Assembly (NCBI RefSeq): GCF_001421505.1
Contig: NZ_LMKL01000005.1
Location: 124,001 to 188,000 of the forward strand
Reading direction: 5' to 3'
Source: Sphingomonas sp. Leaf17
Lineage (GTDB): Bacteria > Pseudomonadota > Alphaproteobacteria > Sphingomonadales > Sphingomonadaceae
DNA: 64,000 nucleotides
Position numbers and translations under genes: made by a program. This document shows, piece by piece, positions 17,465 to 27,142 of this stretch. The stretch's first letter is position 1; every line of letters begins with the position of its first letter. The notes under the pieces are model-generated. The model was not told the DNA's origin. It saw only the letters and a list, made by a program, of their open reading frames with translations, and made no database searches.

Positions 17465-18841
17465 ATGGCCCATGACACACCCCAGCCCCACGCCAGCGCG
17501 CCCCAGGGTCCGCTGACCGGATCAATCGCGGTTCCCGGCGACAAGTCGATCAGCCACCGCGCGCTGATGTTCTCGGCGCTCGCGGTCGGCACCAGCCGCG
17601 TGACCGGCCTGCTGGAGGGTGAGGACGTCCTTGCTACCGCGGCCGCCCTGCGTGCCATGGGCGCGACGATCGTGCGCGAGGACGACGGCACCTGGGTGAT
17701 CGACGGCGTGGGTGTCGGCGGGCTGCTGCAACCCGAAACCGCACTCGACATGGGCAATTCGGGCACCTCGACCCGGTTGTTGATGGGACTGGTCGCCAGC
17801 CACCCGATCACCGCGACCTTCATCGGCGACGCGTCGCTCTCGGGCCGGCCGATGGGCCGCGTCATCGCGCCCTTGTCGACGATGGGCGCCGACATCACGG
17901 CCAGCCCCGGCGGCACATTGCCGCTGATGGTGCGCGGCATCTGCCCGGCGGTGCCGATCACCTACACGCTGCCGATCGCCTCGGCACAGGTGAAGTCGGC
18001 GATCCTGCTCGCCGGCCTCAACACGCCGGGCATCACCCGCGTGATCGAGCCGGTCGCCACACGCGATCACAGCGAGCGGATGCTCCAGGGCTTCGGCGCG
18101 CATCTGAGCGTCGAGGACAGCCCAGAAGGTAAGGTCATCGCGATCACCGGCGAGGCCGAGCTGACCCCGCAGGATATCGTCGTGCCCGGCGATCCGTCGT
18201 CCGCCGGCTTCTGGCTGGTCGCCGGGTCGATCGTGCCGGGGTCCGACCTGATCGTCCGCAATGTCGGGCTGAACCCGACCCGCACCGGCCTTATCACCGC
18301 GCTGCAGATGATGGGCGCGGACATCACCGAACTGGACCCGCGCACCGTCGGCGGCGAGCCGGTCGCCGACCTGCGCGTCCGCCACGCCCCGCTGACCGCG
18401 ATTACCGTACCGGCCGACCTCGCGCCCAGCATGATCGACGAATATCCCGTGCTGTTCGTGGCGGCGTCCTATGCGACCGGCACCACGATCGCGCGCGGCG
18501 CGCACGAACTGCGCGTCAAGGAATCGGACCGGATCGCGACCATGGCCACCGCCCTGACCGCCTGCGGCGTCGTCTGCCGCGAGCATGACGACGGCCTGGA
18601 GATCGACGGCAGCGGCGGGACGGCCATTCCCGGCGGCGCGCGGGTCGCCTCGAAACTGGATCATCGGATCGCAATGAGCATGACCGTCGCCGGACTTGCC
18701 GCCGCGGCCGCGATCACGATCGACGATATCGCACCGGTGGCGACCAGCTATCCGGCCTTTTTTGACTCGCTCGCGATGCTGACGGATACCCGGCTGACGG
18801 ATACCGGGCTGACGAACAACGAGGCGCAGCAACCAGCATGA
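17465..18841 (+). CDS. aroA: 3-phosphoshikimate 1-carboxyvinyltransferase (EPSP synthase)
   Basis: Sixth step of the shikimate pathway: joins shikimate-3-phosphate and phosphoenolpyruvate. The 458-residue protein has the substrate motifs PGDKSISHRALMFSAL, GNSGTSTRLLMGL, LPIASAQVKSAILLAGL and the conserved RVKESDR (ELRVKESDRIATMATAL). The GNSGTS form is typical of the alphaproteobacterial class. The extreme C-terminus contains a 15-base in-frame duplication (LTDTR/LTDTG), so the tail is slightly extended. The stop overlaps the cmk start by 4 bases. First gene of the aroA-cmk-rpsA-ihfB block conserved in Proteobacteria. Confidence 0.97.
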   Translation: MAHDTPQPHASAPQGPLTGSIAVPGDKSISHRALMFSALAVGTSRVTGLLEGEDVLATAAALRAMGATIVREDDGTWVIDGVGVGGLLQPETALDMGNSGTSTRLLMGLVASHPITATFIGDASLSGRPMGRVIAPLSTMGADITASPGGTLPLMVRGICPAVPITYTLPIASAQVKSAILLAGLNTPGITRVIEPVATRDHSERMLQGFGAHLSVEDSPEGKVIAITGEAELTPQDIVVPGDPSSAGFWLVAGSIVPGSDLIVRNVGLNPTRTGLITALQMMGADITELDPRTVGGEPVADLRVRHAPLTAITVPADLAPSMIDEYPVLFVAASYATGTTIARGAHELRVKESDRIATMATALTACGVVCREHDDGLEIDGSGGTAIPGGARVASKLDHRIAMSMTVAGLAAAAAITIDDIAPVATSYPAFFDSLAMLTDTRLTDTGLTNNEAQQPA

Positions 18842-19461
18842 TTATCGCCGTTGACGGACCCGCCGCCTCGGGCAAGGGCACCATCGCCCGCGCCCTCGCA
18901 CGCCATTACGGATTGCCGCATCTCGACACCGGGCTGCTCTACCGCGCGGTCGCGATGACCGTGCAGACGATGCGGCTGGACCCGTGTGTCGAGGCCGACG
19001 CCGTCGCCGCCTGCGACTTCGACGATGCCCTGCTGGCCGACCCGGCGCTGCGCAGCGACGAGGTCGGCCAGCGTGCGTCGCTGGTGTCGGCGCATCCGCT
19101 CGTGCGCGCCGCCCTGCTTCAGCGGCAGAAGCGGTTTGCGCGCCAGCCGGGTGGCGCCGTGCTCGACGGGCGCGACATCGGTTCGGTGATCGCGCCCGAC
19201 GCCGATGCCAAGCTGTTCGTGAAGGCGACGCCGCAGATCCGCGCGCAACGCCGTCACAAGGAGCTTCAGGCCGGCGGCTCGGGCGTCAGCTTCGACAAGG
19301 TGCTGGCCGATATCCGCGCGCGCGATGCGCGGGATTCCGGGCGATCGGCCGCCCCGCTGGTCATGGCCGCCGATGCCGCGCTGCTCGACACCAGCTTCCT
19401 GTCGATCGAGACGAGCGTGAAGAAGGCGATCGCCCTGGTGGATGCCCGGCGCGCGGGCTGA
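18838..19461 (+). CDS. cmk: Cytidylate kinase
   Basis: Phosphorylates CMP and dCMP. The P-loop GPAASGKGT lies at residues 6-14, followed by HLDTGLLYRAV, the CMP-binding DGRDIGSVIAPDADAK and the lid RRHKELQAGG. The 207-residue length is normal. It overlaps aroA by 4 bases (ATGA). A gap of 289 bases separates it from rpsA. Confidence 0.97.
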   Translation: MIIAVDGPAASGKGTIARALARHYGLPHLDTGLLYRAVAMTVQTMRLDPCVEADAVAACDFDDALLADPALRSDEVGQRASLVSAHPLVRAALLQRQKRFARQPGGAVLDGRDIGSVIAPDADAKLFVKATPQIRAQRRHKELQAGGSGVSFDKVLADIRARDARDSGRSAAPLVMAADAALLDTSFLSIETSVKKAIALVDARRAG

Positions 19462-19475
19462 CCGGTACCGGGCAA

Positions 19476-19524
19476 TATCGGCTGCCAGTGTCGGCTGCCA
19501 GTATCGGCTGCTTGTATCGGCGGC
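19476..19524 (+). repeat. 13-base tandem repeat before rpsA
   Basis: Three full units of 13 bases (TATCGGCTGCCAG, TGTCGGCTGCCAG, TATCGGCTGCTTG) and a partial fourth, just after the cmk stop. The unit is not a CRISPR-type or transposon repeat; it is a simple tandem duplication in the cmk-rpsA spacer. Confidence 0.8.
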
Positions 19525-19750
19525 GCTTTCGCCCTATGACATTGCGGTCCAGTGAGCCGGTGCTCGCGGGGGAAGGCGCGGATGGCTATGCCTCCTGCGC
19601 CCTTTTCGCATGAAGCGCATTGTTTTCCCCGGCGTGTCCCAGCCCCACGGATGCCGCGACCGGCATGGGGTCGCCGCGGCGTTTTCAGCCAAGACCAGCG
19701 GAACCAACCGCTTGGCCGGAAACAGATAAACCTGAGGACACTCCAACCCT

Positions 19751-21469
19751 ATGGCTACCCAGCCCACTCCTACGCGCGATGATTTCGCAGCGATGCTCGA
19801 TGACATGTTCGGCGGCGCCGACAGCTTCGAGGGACGCGTGGTGCACGGCACCGTTACCGGCATCGAAAACGACATGGCCGTCATCGACGTCGGCCTGAAG
19901 TCCGAAGGCCGCGTGCCGCTGCGTGAATTCGCCGCCCCCGGCCAGAAGGCCGACCTGAAGATCGGCGACGAAGTCGAGGTCTATGTCGACCGCGTCGAGA
20001 ACATGCATGGCGAAGCGATGCTGTCGCGCGATCGCGCACGTCGCGAAGCCGCATGGGACAAGCTGGAAACCGAATTCGCCAAGACCGCGCGCGTCGAAGG
20101 CGTGATCTTCGGCCGCGTGAAGGGTGGCTTCACCGTCGACCTGAACGGTGCCGTCGCGTTCCTGCCCGGTTCGCAGGTCGATATCCGCCCGGTGCGTGAC
20201 GTAACGCCGCTGATGGACATTCCGCAGCCGTTCCAGATCCTGAAGATGGACCGCAAGCGCGGCAACATCGTCGTATCGCGTCGCGCCGTGCTGGAAGAAA
20301 CCCGCGCCGAGCAGCGTTCGGGCCTGATCCTGAGCCTGGCCGAAGGTCAGGTCATCGACGGCGTGGTCAAGAACATCACCGATTATGGTGCGTTCGTGGA
20401 CCTCGGCGGCATCGACGGCCTGCTGCATGTGACGGATCTGTCGTACAAGCGCGTCGGTCACCCGAGCGAGGTTCTGAACATCGGCGACACCGTCAAGGTT
20501 CAGATCATCCGCATCAACAAGGACACCCAGCGCATCAGCCTCGGCATGAAGCAGCTGGAGAGCGATCCCTGGGATGGCGCGATGGCGAAGTATCCGATCG
20601 GCGCCAAGCTGTCGGGTCGCGTCACGAACATCACCGAATATGGTGCGTTCGTCGAGCTGGAACCGGGCATCGAGGGTCTGGTCCACGTTTCGGAAATGTC
20701 CTGGACCAAGAAGAACGTCCACCCGGGCAAGATCGTTTCGACTTCGCAGGAAGTCGAGGTCATGGTCCTGGAGGTCGATTCGGAAAAGCGCCGCATCAGC
20801 CTCGGCCTCAAGCAGGCGCAGGCCAATCCGTGGGATGCGTTCGCCGCGGCCCATCCGATCGGTTCGACCGTCGAGGGCGAAGTCAAGAACGCCACCGAGT
20901 TCGGCCTGTTCATCGGTCTGGACAACGATGTCGACGGCATGGTCCACATGTCGGACATCGCCTGGGGCGTGTCGGGTGAGGATGCCCTCAACCTGCATCG
21001 CAAGGGCGAGACGGTTCAGGCCGTGGTCCTCGACATCGACGCCGAGAAGGAGCGTATCAGCCTTGGCATGAAGCAGCTGGAGCGCGGTGGCCCGTCGGTC
21101 GCCGGTGTTGCGGCAGCAGGCGACAAGCTGAACAAGAACGCGATCCTGACCGTCACCGTTCTCGAAGTCCGCGATGCGGGTCTCGAAGTGCAGGCGGGCG
21201 ACGATGGCGCGACCGGCTTCATCAAGCGTACCGATCTCGGCCGCGACCGCGACGAGCAGCGCCCCGAGCGGTTCCAGGTCGGCCAGAAGTTCGACGCGAT
21301 GGTCACCGGTTTCGACCGGTCCAAGAAGCCGACCTTCTCGGTCAAGGCCATGCAGATCTCGGAAGAGAAGCAGGCCGTGGCACAGTATGGCTCGTCCGAT
21401 TCGGGCGCGTCGCTGGGCGACATCCTCGGCGAGGCCCTTAAGGCCCGCATGGACGACGCCAAGAAGTAA
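19751..21469 (+). CDS. rpsA: 30S ribosomal protein S1
   Basis: RNA-binding ribosomal protein needed to load most mRNAs. The 572-residue protein has six S1 repeats, recognisable by cores such as [32 protein letters not shown] and [16 protein letters not shown], with inter-domain signatures [14 protein letters not shown] and [14 protein letters not shown]. The first two repeats diverge as expected for ribosome-binding domains. The position after cmk and before ihfB follows the classic order. The 289-base leader with tandem repeats may hold its own promoter; S1 genes are commonly autoregulated through the leader, but that is not shown here. Confidence 0.98.
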   Translation: MATQPTPTRDDFAAMLDDMFGGADSFEGRVVHGTVTGIENDMAVIDVGLKSEGRVPLREFAAPGQKADLKIGDEVEVYVDRVENMHGEAMLSRDRARREAAWDKLETEFAKTARVEGVIFGRVKGGFTVDLNGAVAFLPGSQVDIRPVRDVTPLMDIPQPFQILKMDRKRGNIVVSRRAVLEETRAEQRSGLILSLAEGQVIDGVVKNITDYGAFVDLGGIDGLLHVTDLSYKRVGHPSEVLNIGDTVKVQIIRINKDTQRISLGMKQLESDPWDGAMAKYPIGAKLSGRVTNITEYGAFVELEPGIEGLVHVSEMSWTKKNVHPGKIVSTSQEVEVMVLEVDSEKRRISLGLKQAQANPWDAFAAAHPIGSTVEGEVKNATEFGLFIGLDNDVDGMVHMSDIAWGVSGEDALNLHRKGETVQAVVLDIDAEKERISLGMKQLERGGPSVAGVAAAGDKLNKNAILTVTVLEVRDAGLEVQAGDDGATGFIKRTDLGRDRDEQRPERFQVGQKFDAMVTGFDRSKKPTFSVKAMQISEEKQAVAQYGSSDSGASLGDILGEALKARMDDAKK

Positions 21470-21481
21470 GTATCGGTTCGG

Positions 21482-21510
21482 CCGGCATGCGGGTTCACCC
21501 CGCATGCCGG
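21482..21510 (+). terminator. Hairpin after rpsA
   Basis: Perfect 12-base stem CCGGCATGCGGG / CCCGCATGCCGG with loop TTCAC, twelve bases after the rpsA stop. No T-run follows, so it may be an RNA-stabilising or pausing hairpin as much as a terminator. Confidence 0.6.
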
Positions 21511-21659
21511 TTCGGTACGCCGACGCGTACAAATGTCTCAAACTGAGATTAACGTCGTTTCGGTCCTATCCTCGTGTCGCCATAACCTGTATCAGGCGGG
21601 GGCGTAACGATCTTCGAGCCGGCATCCCGCCGGTCGAGGCGAGGAGGCACAGGCGCAGG

Positions 21660-21938
21660 ATGATACGATCTGAACTGGTCCAGTCGCTCGCGACGGCCCA
21701 TCCCGACCTTTCCCCGCGTGACGTCGAGGCGATCGTAACGACGTTCTTCGACGAGATCACCGAACGACTGGCGGCCAATGGCCGGGTCGAATTGCGCGGA
21801 TTTGGAGCATTTTCCACCCGCGCGCGCGATGCCCGCAACGGCCGCAACCCGCGCACCGGCGAAGTGGTCGAGGTCGACGCCAAGCGCGTCCCCTATTTCA
21901 AACCCGGCAAGGAAATGCGCCTCCGCCTCAACGTCTGA
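21660..21938 (+). CDS. ihfB: Integration host factor subunit beta
   Basis: DNA-bending HU/IHF family protein of 92 residues that pairs with IhfA. The family arm is intact ([21 protein letters not shown], with the proline that intercalates DNA), and KPGKEMR ends the fold. The start is ATG at 21660, with AGGCGCAGG upstream. The gene follows rpsA with a 190-base gap that could hold its own promoter. Confidence 0.96.
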   Translation: MIRSELVQSLATAHPDLSPRDVEAIVTTFFDEITERLAANGRVELRGFGAFSTRARDARNGRNPRTGEVVEVDAKRVPYFKPGKEMRLRLNV

Positions 21939-22001
21939 TCGCGGAACAGGCATATCCCGGCTTGACCTGCGCGTCGCGCTGGGCTTGTCCTTGCGGCGTG
22001 T

Positions 22002-22085
22002 GCGGACGTGGCGAAATCGGTAGACGCTGCCGACTTAAAATCGGTTTCCATCGGAGTGCGGGTTCAAGTCCCGCCGTCCGCACCA
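22002..22085 (+). tRNA. tRNA-Leu (TAA)
   Basis: A class II tRNA of 84 bases with a long variable arm (TTTCCATCGGAGT). The acceptor stem is GCGGACG/CGTCCGC followed by ACCA, with CCA encoded. The anticodon loop has CTTAAAA between CCGA and TCGG, giving anticodon TAA for leucine UUA codons. The T arm has GGTTCAAGTCC. The following lipoprotein gene begins almost at its 3' end. Confidence 0.97.
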
Positions 22086-22099
22086 TCCTGACGACCCTG

Positions 22100-23521
22100 T
22101 TGCTGCTCACGGCCGGCTGCGACCGCCGACCCGACACCGGTGCCGTGGTCGTCAGTGCGATCGGTCCAGCGCCCACCGGCCTGCTGCGCGACCCCCTGCC
22201 CCCGCCTGCACGCCTGCTGGTCGATTCGACCGCGCAGGGGCTGGTCCGCTTCGATGCCGCGGGACAGATCGAGCCGGGGCTTGCCGAACGCTGGATCGTG
22301 ATCGACCAGGGCACAAGTTACATATTCCGGCTGCGTGAAGCCCAATGGGCCGATGGCAGCCCGGTCACCGCCGAACAGGTGTCGACCATCCTGCGCCGCC
22401 GCATGAGCCTTCGCGGGAGCGGGCCGCTCGCCCCGTTCCTGACCGCCGTCGACGAAATCGTGGTGATGACGCCGCAGGTCATCGAGGTCCGGCTGCGGCA
22501 TCCGCGACCCGACCTGCTGAAGCTGTTCGCGCAGCCCGAACTGGCGATTGCGCGTCGCCGCCCGACGATCGGATCGGGACCATTCCGTATTTCGGGCGTC
22601 CAGCAGGGGTCGGTCGCGCTGCGGCCGGCCTTCGACCCCAATATGGCCGATCCCGAAGACCAGCGTGAAGCGGTGCCCGAGGAGGACGTACGGCTGATCG
22701 GCGAACGCGCGGCGCGGGCGATCGTCCGCTTCGTGCAGCGCCGGGCCGATCTGGTGACAGGCGGCTCCTTTGCCGACTGGCCGCTGCTGGCCACCGTCCG
22801 CATCGCCCCCGCCGACCTGCGGATCGACCCGGCGGCCGGGCTGTTCGGGCTGGCGATCGTGTCGCGTGAGGGCTTCCTTGGCGATGCGCTCAATCGCGGT
22901 GCGCTGGCCCAGGCGATCGACCGGGGTGCGGTGACGTCCACCGTCGCACCGGCATGGGAGGGCACCGACCGCATCCTGCCCGACACGCTCGACTCGGCCC
23001 GCCCCCCGGCCGTGCCCGGCTGGACGTTGCTCGATCAGGCCCAGCGTCAGGCGGGGGCCGCCGCGCGCGTCGCCAACTGGACCGGCGGTCCGGTACGACT
23101 GCGGATCGCAATGCCGGCGGGTCCGGGCGGAACATTGCTCTATGCGCAGATTGCCGCTTCGCTCCGGCGGATCGGCGTCGGGGCGGACCGGGTCGCGATC
23201 GACGCCGACGCCGACCTGCGGCTGGTCGACGCGGTCGCGCCCTATGACAGCGCGCGCTGGTATCTTGCCACCGCCTGCCAGCCTTGCGGCGCGGCCGCGA
23301 CCGCCAAGCTGGACGAGGCGCGACAGGCCCCGACCATGGCCGACCGCGCGGCCCGAATCGCCGAAGCCGATGTGCTGATCGTCGACGATGTCCCCTTCAT
23401 CCCGATCGCCCGGCCGCTGCGCTGGTCGCTGGTCGCACCGCGCCTCAGCCAGTGGCAGGCCAACACGCGCGCATGGCACCCGTTGAATCGGCTGCGCAGC
23501 GACCCCAACTCCGCTCCATGA
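22100..23521 (+). CDS. ABC-transporter substrate-binding lipoprotein (SBP family 5), start unresolved
   Basis: Resembles family 5 extracellular solute-binding proteins (oligopeptide type), for example GLVRFDAAGQIEPGLAERWIV, YIFRLREAQWADGSPVTAEQV and DVPFIPIARP. The lipobox LTAGC lies close to the start. The N-terminus is a problem: upstream in frame there is no ATG, and the codons before the lipobox run into tRNA-Leu. The first conventional start after the tRNA is TTG at 22100, but that leaves only a seven-residue signal. A CTG at 22088 would give eleven. No permease or ATPase genes are nearby, so it is an orphan receptor or has another role. Its stop overlaps the next gene (ATGA). Confidence 0.75.
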   Translation: MLLTAGCDRRPDTGAVVVSAIGPAPTGLLRDPLPPPARLLVDSTAQGLVRFDAAGQIEPGLAERWIVIDQGTSYIFRLREAQWADGSPVTAEQVSTILRRRMSLRGSGPLAPFLTAVDEIVVMTPQVIEVRLRHPRPDLLKLFAQPELAIARRRPTIGSGPFRISGVQQGSVALRPAFDPNMADPEDQREAVPEEDVRLIGERAARAIVRFVQRRADLVTGGSFADWPLLATVRIAPADLRIDPAAGLFGLAIVSREGFLGDALNRGALAQAIDRGAVTSTVAPAWEGTDRILPDTLDSARPPAVPGWTLLDQAQRQAGAAARVANWTGGPVRLRIAMPAGPGGTLLYAQIAASLRRIGVGADRVAIDADADLRLVDAVAPYDSARWYLATACQPCGAAATAKLDEARQAPTMADRAARIAEADVLIVDDVPFIPIARPLRWSLVAPRLSQWQANTRAWHPLNRLRSDPNSAP

Positions 23522-23943
23522 CCCAGCGCGCCACCCGCATCGACCCCATGGACGTCCTGAACCGCATGCCGGTCGGTCGCGATCCCGCCGCCATCCGCGC
23601 CCGCGTCGTGGCGATCGAGGCGATGATGGAGCGGGCCTTCGTCATCCCCGGCATCAACCGGCCCGTCGGCCTGGACGCCATCATCGGGCTGATTCCGGTG
23701 CTGGGCGACGTGTTCGGCGCGGCGATGGGCAGCTGGATGATCTGGGAGGCGCGCAATCTTGGCATGTCGAAACTGCAACTGGCGCGGATGGGCGGCAATG
23801 TCGCGTTCGACACCGCGATCGGCCTGATCCCGTTCGTCGGCGACGCGGCCGACTTCCTGTTCCGGTCGAACACCCGCAATTTGCGGATCATCAAGCGGCA
23901 TCTGGACAAGCATCACCCGGCGACGGTCACCGTCACCGGGTAA
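23518..23943 (+). CDS. DUF4112 family membrane-associated protein
   Basis: A 141-residue protein with two repeats of the DUF4112 core, LDAIIGLIPVLGDVFGAAMG and FDTAIGLIPFVGDAADFLF. These hydrophobic glycine-rich segments probably enter the membrane. The function is unknown. Its ATG overlaps the preceding lipoprotein stop, so the pair is co-transcribed. It converges with the RNase T2 gene, with only 4 bases between their stops. Confidence 0.88.
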   Translation: MTQRATRIDPMDVLNRMPVGRDPAAIRARVVAIEAMMERAFVIPGINRPVGLDAIIGLIPVLGDVFGAAMGSWMIWEARNLGMSKLQLARMGGNVAFDTAIGLIPFVGDAADFLFRSNTRNLRIIKRHLDKHHPATVTVTG

Positions 23944-23947
23944 GGAA

Positions 23948-24682
23948 TCACCGGCCGCCGCGCCAGATCTTCAACGTGGCACCCGGTTTCAGCCCGCCCT
24001 GATGCGCCGGGCACCGGGTATAGCGGAACGCCGTGTCGAGACAGATCCAGATCTCGTCCAGCCACCCCTGCCGGTTGGCCGTTACCCGCATCATCCCGGC
24101 ACCAAGCCCCGGATTGCTGCGCGCCATCGCCTGTGCCAGGCCGCCGGCGGTCAGCGGTCGCCGCGACAATGCGTTCATATCCGGGTAGCGCAGGCGACCA
24201 TAGAGCGCGGTCGAGCGGGCGAAATAGGCGTCGGGATCGAAACCGGGCATGCAGGTGCCGTGCTTGGCCCATTCATGCTGCAACAACTGGGCAGAGGGCG
24301 TCGAGCACAGGTTGCGCCGGATCGTCGCCGCCGACAGCAGGTCGGTCGATTTGCAATATTGCGGCCAGTCCTTGCCCACGCCGTCCGGCCACAGGCCGTG
24401 CAGCGTGAATCCGAACCGCCCACCCCCACCAGTGCCGCCGCCGCCGCACTGGAACCGGGCGGAGGCCTGTCGCCCGTTCTGACGGCAATATTGCGGCGTC
24501 CAGCTGATCGCCAGCGTATAGCTGCCGATCGGCAGCACACGGCGGGGCTGGCTCGCGGTGGGCAGGTCGGGGCGCGGACGCGGCGGCGTCGCCGGGACCG
24601 AACAGCTATAGGCCTGCGCCTGCGCCACCGCCGGACTGGCGAACAGGGTGATCGCGATCAGTGTGCGAACGGCGTTGGTCAT
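23948..24682 (-). CDS. Secreted ribonuclease T2 family protein
   Basis: Endoribonuclease with unspecific single-stranded RNA cleavage. A signal peptide (MTNAVRTLIAITLFASPAVAQA) sends it to the periplasm. Both active-site blocks are present: CAS I FTLHGLWPD (H95) and CAS II HEWAKHGTC (H136, E137, K140, H141). Paired cysteines fit the T2 fold. The length of 244 residues is normal. It overlaps the upstream membrane-protein gene by 4 bases and is the last gene of the nadA/nadC operon, which suggests a role in scavenging nucleotides or phosphate. Confidence 0.93.
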   Translation of the reverse strand: MTNAVRTLIAITLFASPAVAQAQAYSCSVPATPPRPRPDLPTASQPRRVLPIGSYTLAISWTPQYCRQNGRQASARFQCGGGGTGGGGRFGFTLHGLWPDGVGKDWPQYCKSTDLLSAATIRRNLCSTPSAQLLQHEWAKHGTCMPGFDPDAYFARSTALYGRLRYPDMNALSRRPLTAGGLAQAMARSNPGLGAGMMRVTANRQGWLDEIWICLDTAFRYTRCPAHQGGLKPGATLKIWRGGR

Positions 24683-25092
24683 GCGTCGAACTCCGTATCG
24701 ACGTCACCCATGTACCGACGCTCGGCAAACCATTCGCGCGCCGTGGTGCGAAAGAACAACTGGCAGGCAACGATGCCGAGGATCGCCTGTGCGGTCGTCA
24801 GGATGCCGAACAGGCCATTGGCCAGCACGCCGCTGGCCACCTGGAGCAGATACCCGCCCGCGTTGATGGTTGTCAGCACGACCAGCAGCCACAACGCGAC
24901 CCGGCTGGCCCGCCGCGTGGTCAGGATCAGCAGCAGCAGCGACAGGCCGATGAAGAAGGCGTTGACCCCGATCGCCACCGTCGCCCCGCTCTGCGCGACT
25001 GCGTCATCCCAACCGAGAATGGCGAGGACCAGCAGCAGGACAATAGACGCCAGATAGAGATATTCGCCCTGTACGATGGATTTGGGACGCAT
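24679..25092 (-). CDS. Four-helix integral membrane protein, function unknown
   Basis: A 137-residue protein with four predicted membrane helices: YLYLASIVLLLVLAILGW, VAIGVNAFFIGLSLLLLIL, ALWLLVVLTTINAGGYLLQV and LFGILTTAQAILGIVACQL. The C-terminus is charged and ends DVDTEFDA. No family is recognised. It is 54 bases downstream of nadC and overlaps the RNase T2 start by 4 bases. Confidence 0.8.
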   Translation of the reverse strand: MRPKSIVQGEYLYLASIVLLLVLAILGWDDAVAQSGATVAIGVNAFFIGLSLLLLILTTRRASRVALWLLVVLTTINAGGYLLQVASGVLANGLFGILTTAQAILGIVACQLFFRTTAREWFAERRYMGDVDTEFDA

Positions 25093-25146
25093 GGGCGCTC
25101 CTGCTGGTGACGGCTTCAGGCTGTGACGGCTAATCTCTCGGTGCCA

Positions 25147-25992
25147 TCAGGCCGTGGCGAAGTCGAGGCCGATATCGGCGGCTGGCGCGGATTGGGTCAA
25201 TCGCCCAACGCTGACATAGGTCACGCCGGTCGCGGCGATCGCCTGGATGGTGTCGAGGGTGACGCCGCCCGATGCCTCGGTCGGCACACGCCCGGCGACC
25301 AGCGCCACCGCCTCGCGCAGCAGGTCCGGTCCCATATTGTCCAGCAGCAGGTGGGTGCCGCCCGCCGCCAGCGCGGGTTCGATCTGGTCGATCCGGTCGA
25401 CCTCGACGATGATGCGGGCGATCCCCGCCGCCTTTGCGCGCGCGACCGCCGGGCCGACGCCGCCGGCGACCGCGACATGATTGTCCTTTATCATCGCCGC
25501 ATCCCACAGGCCCATGCGGTGATTCTGCGCGCCGCCCATCCGGGTCGCATATTTCTCGATCACGCGAAGTCCGGGAATGGTTTTCCGCGTATCGAGCAAA
25601 ATCGCGCCGGTGCCCGCGATCCGGTCGACATAGTGGCGGGTCATCGTCGCGATGCCCGACAGATGCTGCACGGTGTTCAGCGCGCTGCGCTCGGCGGTCA
25701 GCATCGCGCGCGCATTGCCCTCCAGCCGCATCAGGTCGGTGTTGGCCGACACCCGGTCGCCATCCGCCACCAGCCGTTCGATCCGCACCTCTGGGTCGAG
25801 ATGCCGGAAAAACGCCTCGGCGATGTCCAGCCCGGCGACGGTCACGGCATCGCGACTGTCCATGATGCCGACAAAGCGGGCGTCGGCGGGAATCACCGCC
25901 GCCGACGTGATGTCGCCACCCTCCCCCAGATCCTCGGCCAGGGTTGCCGTGACAAACTGGTCAATGTCGAAACCGGGCAGGTCGATGGGCAT
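25147..25992 (-). CDS. nadC: Nicotinate-nucleotide pyrophosphorylase (carboxylating)
   Basis: Converts quinolinate and PRPP to nicotinate mononucleotide in de novo NAD synthesis. At 281 residues it is normal. Family motifs include EDLGEGGDITS near the N-terminus, ALNTVQHLSGIATMT, LDTRKTIPGLR (substrate-binding), the EVDRID segment and ASGGVTLDTI. It follows nadA by 63 bases on the minus strand. The partner nadB (L-aspartate oxidase) is not in the window. Confidence 0.96.
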   Translation of the reverse strand: MPIDLPGFDIDQFVTATLAEDLGEGGDITSAAVIPADARFVGIMDSRDAVTVAGLDIAEAFFRHLDPEVRIERLVADGDRVSANTDLMRLEGNARAMLTAERSALNTVQHLSGIATMTRHYVDRIAGTGAILLDTRKTIPGLRVIEKYATRMGGAQNHRMGLWDAAMIKDNHVAVAGGVGPAVARAKAAGIARIIVEVDRIDQIEPALAAGGTHLLLDNMGPDLLREAVALVAGRVPTEASGGVTLDTIQAIAATGVTYVSVGRLTQSAPAADIGLDFATA

Positions 25993-26055
25993 CCGTGATT
26001 TTCCCGCGAAAGGTTACAAAGGTTATACCCACAACCGGGGGTAAGGGGGCGGAAA

Positions 26056-27066
26056 TCAGTCCCCCGTCACCCTGGCCGGTCCCAGATCGCCCTGCCCCAC
26101 GGTGCCGCCGGCCATCGCCAGCATCGCGTCGAGGCTCTTCTTGGCGCGCAGGCGGAGATCCTCGTCGATCTCGATTCGCGGGGTCAGGTCGCGCAGCGCG
26201 ATGTACAGCTTCTCCATGGTGTTCAGCGCCATGTAGGGGCAGATGTTGCAGTTGCAGTTACCGTCGGCACCGGGCGCACCGATGAAATGCTTGTCCGGCA
26301 TCGCCTTTTCCATCTGGTGGATGATGTGCGGTTCGGTCGCGACGATCAGCGTCTGCGCAGGGGTGGTGCGCGCATAATCCAGGATGCCGCTGGTCGAGCC
26401 GACATAGTCGGCATGGTCGAGGATGACCGCCGGACATTCGGGATGCGCGGCGATCGGCGCATCCGGATATTGCGCCTTCAGCTTCAGCAATTCGGTTTCG
26501 CTGAACGCCTCGTGGACGATGCAGACGCCCGGCCACAGCAGCAGGTCGCGACCGGTCTTGCGCGCCAGATAGCCGCCCAGATTGCGATCCGGACCAAAGA
26601 TGATCTTCTGGTCCGCCGGCAACTGGCTCAGGATCTTTTCGGCGGACGAACTGGTGACGATGACGTCGCTCAGGCCCTTCACCGCCGCCGAGCAGTTGAT
26701 GTACGTCAGCGCGATATGGTCGGGATGCGCGGCGCGGAAGGCGGCGAAATCCTCCGGCGGGCAACTGTCCTCCAGGCTGCATCCGGCATCCATGTCAGGC
26801 AGGATGACGGTCTTTTGCGGGCTGAGGATCTTGGCGGTTTCGGCCATAAAGCGCACACCGCAGAAGGCGATGACGTCGGCGTCCGTCGCCTGCGCCTTGC
26901 GGCTGAGGTCGAGACTGTCGCCGACGAAATCGGCCAGATCCTGAATCTCGGGCCGCTGGTAATAATGCGCCAGGATCACGGCGTTGCGCTCCTTGCGCAG
27001 CCGGTCGATCTCCGCGCGCAGGTCCAGGCCGGTCAGGGTGCCGCCGATGCCGTTTCGTGCGTCCAT
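26056..27066 (-). CDS. nadA: Quinolinate synthase A
   Basis: [4Fe-4S] enzyme condensing iminoaspartate with dihydroxyacetone phosphate. The 336-residue protein has the signature [20 protein letters not shown], then [27 protein letters not shown] (cluster ligand region), [14 protein letters not shown] and CNCNICPYM. The start at 27066 (MDARNGIGG) is chosen because an upstream frame extension of 52 codons overlaps the neighbouring DUF4230 gene. A GGAG lies about 11 bases upstream. nadA and nadC are adjacent; nadB must be elsewhere or replaced by another route. Confidence 0.95.
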   Translation of the reverse strand: MDARNGIGGTLTGLDLRAEIDRLRKERNAVILAHYYQRPEIQDLADFVGDSLDLSRKAQATDADVIAFCGVRFMAETAKILSPQKTVILPDMDAGCSLEDSCPPEDFAAFRAAHPDHIALTYINCSAAVKGLSDVIVTSSSAEKILSQLPADQKIIFGPDRNLGGYLARKTGRDLLLWPGVCIVHEAFSETELLKLKAQYPDAPIAAHPECPAVILDHADYVGSTSGILDYARTTPAQTLIVATEPHIIHQMEKAMPDKHFIGAPGADGNCNCNICPYMALNTMEKLYIALRDLTPRIEIDEDLRLRAKKSLDAMLAMAGGTVGQGDLGPARVTGD

Positions 27067-27142
27067 GGTCTTCAAAGCTCCGGTGGCGGAAAGGTCAGGT
27101 GTCCCGCGCCCTGTAGCGCGACGGACACCGCTGGCGAAAGTC

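Noticed and set aside
19476..19524. Possible CRISPR array
   Set aside because: Thirteen-base units are directly adjacent with no spacers and no cas genes are present anywhere.
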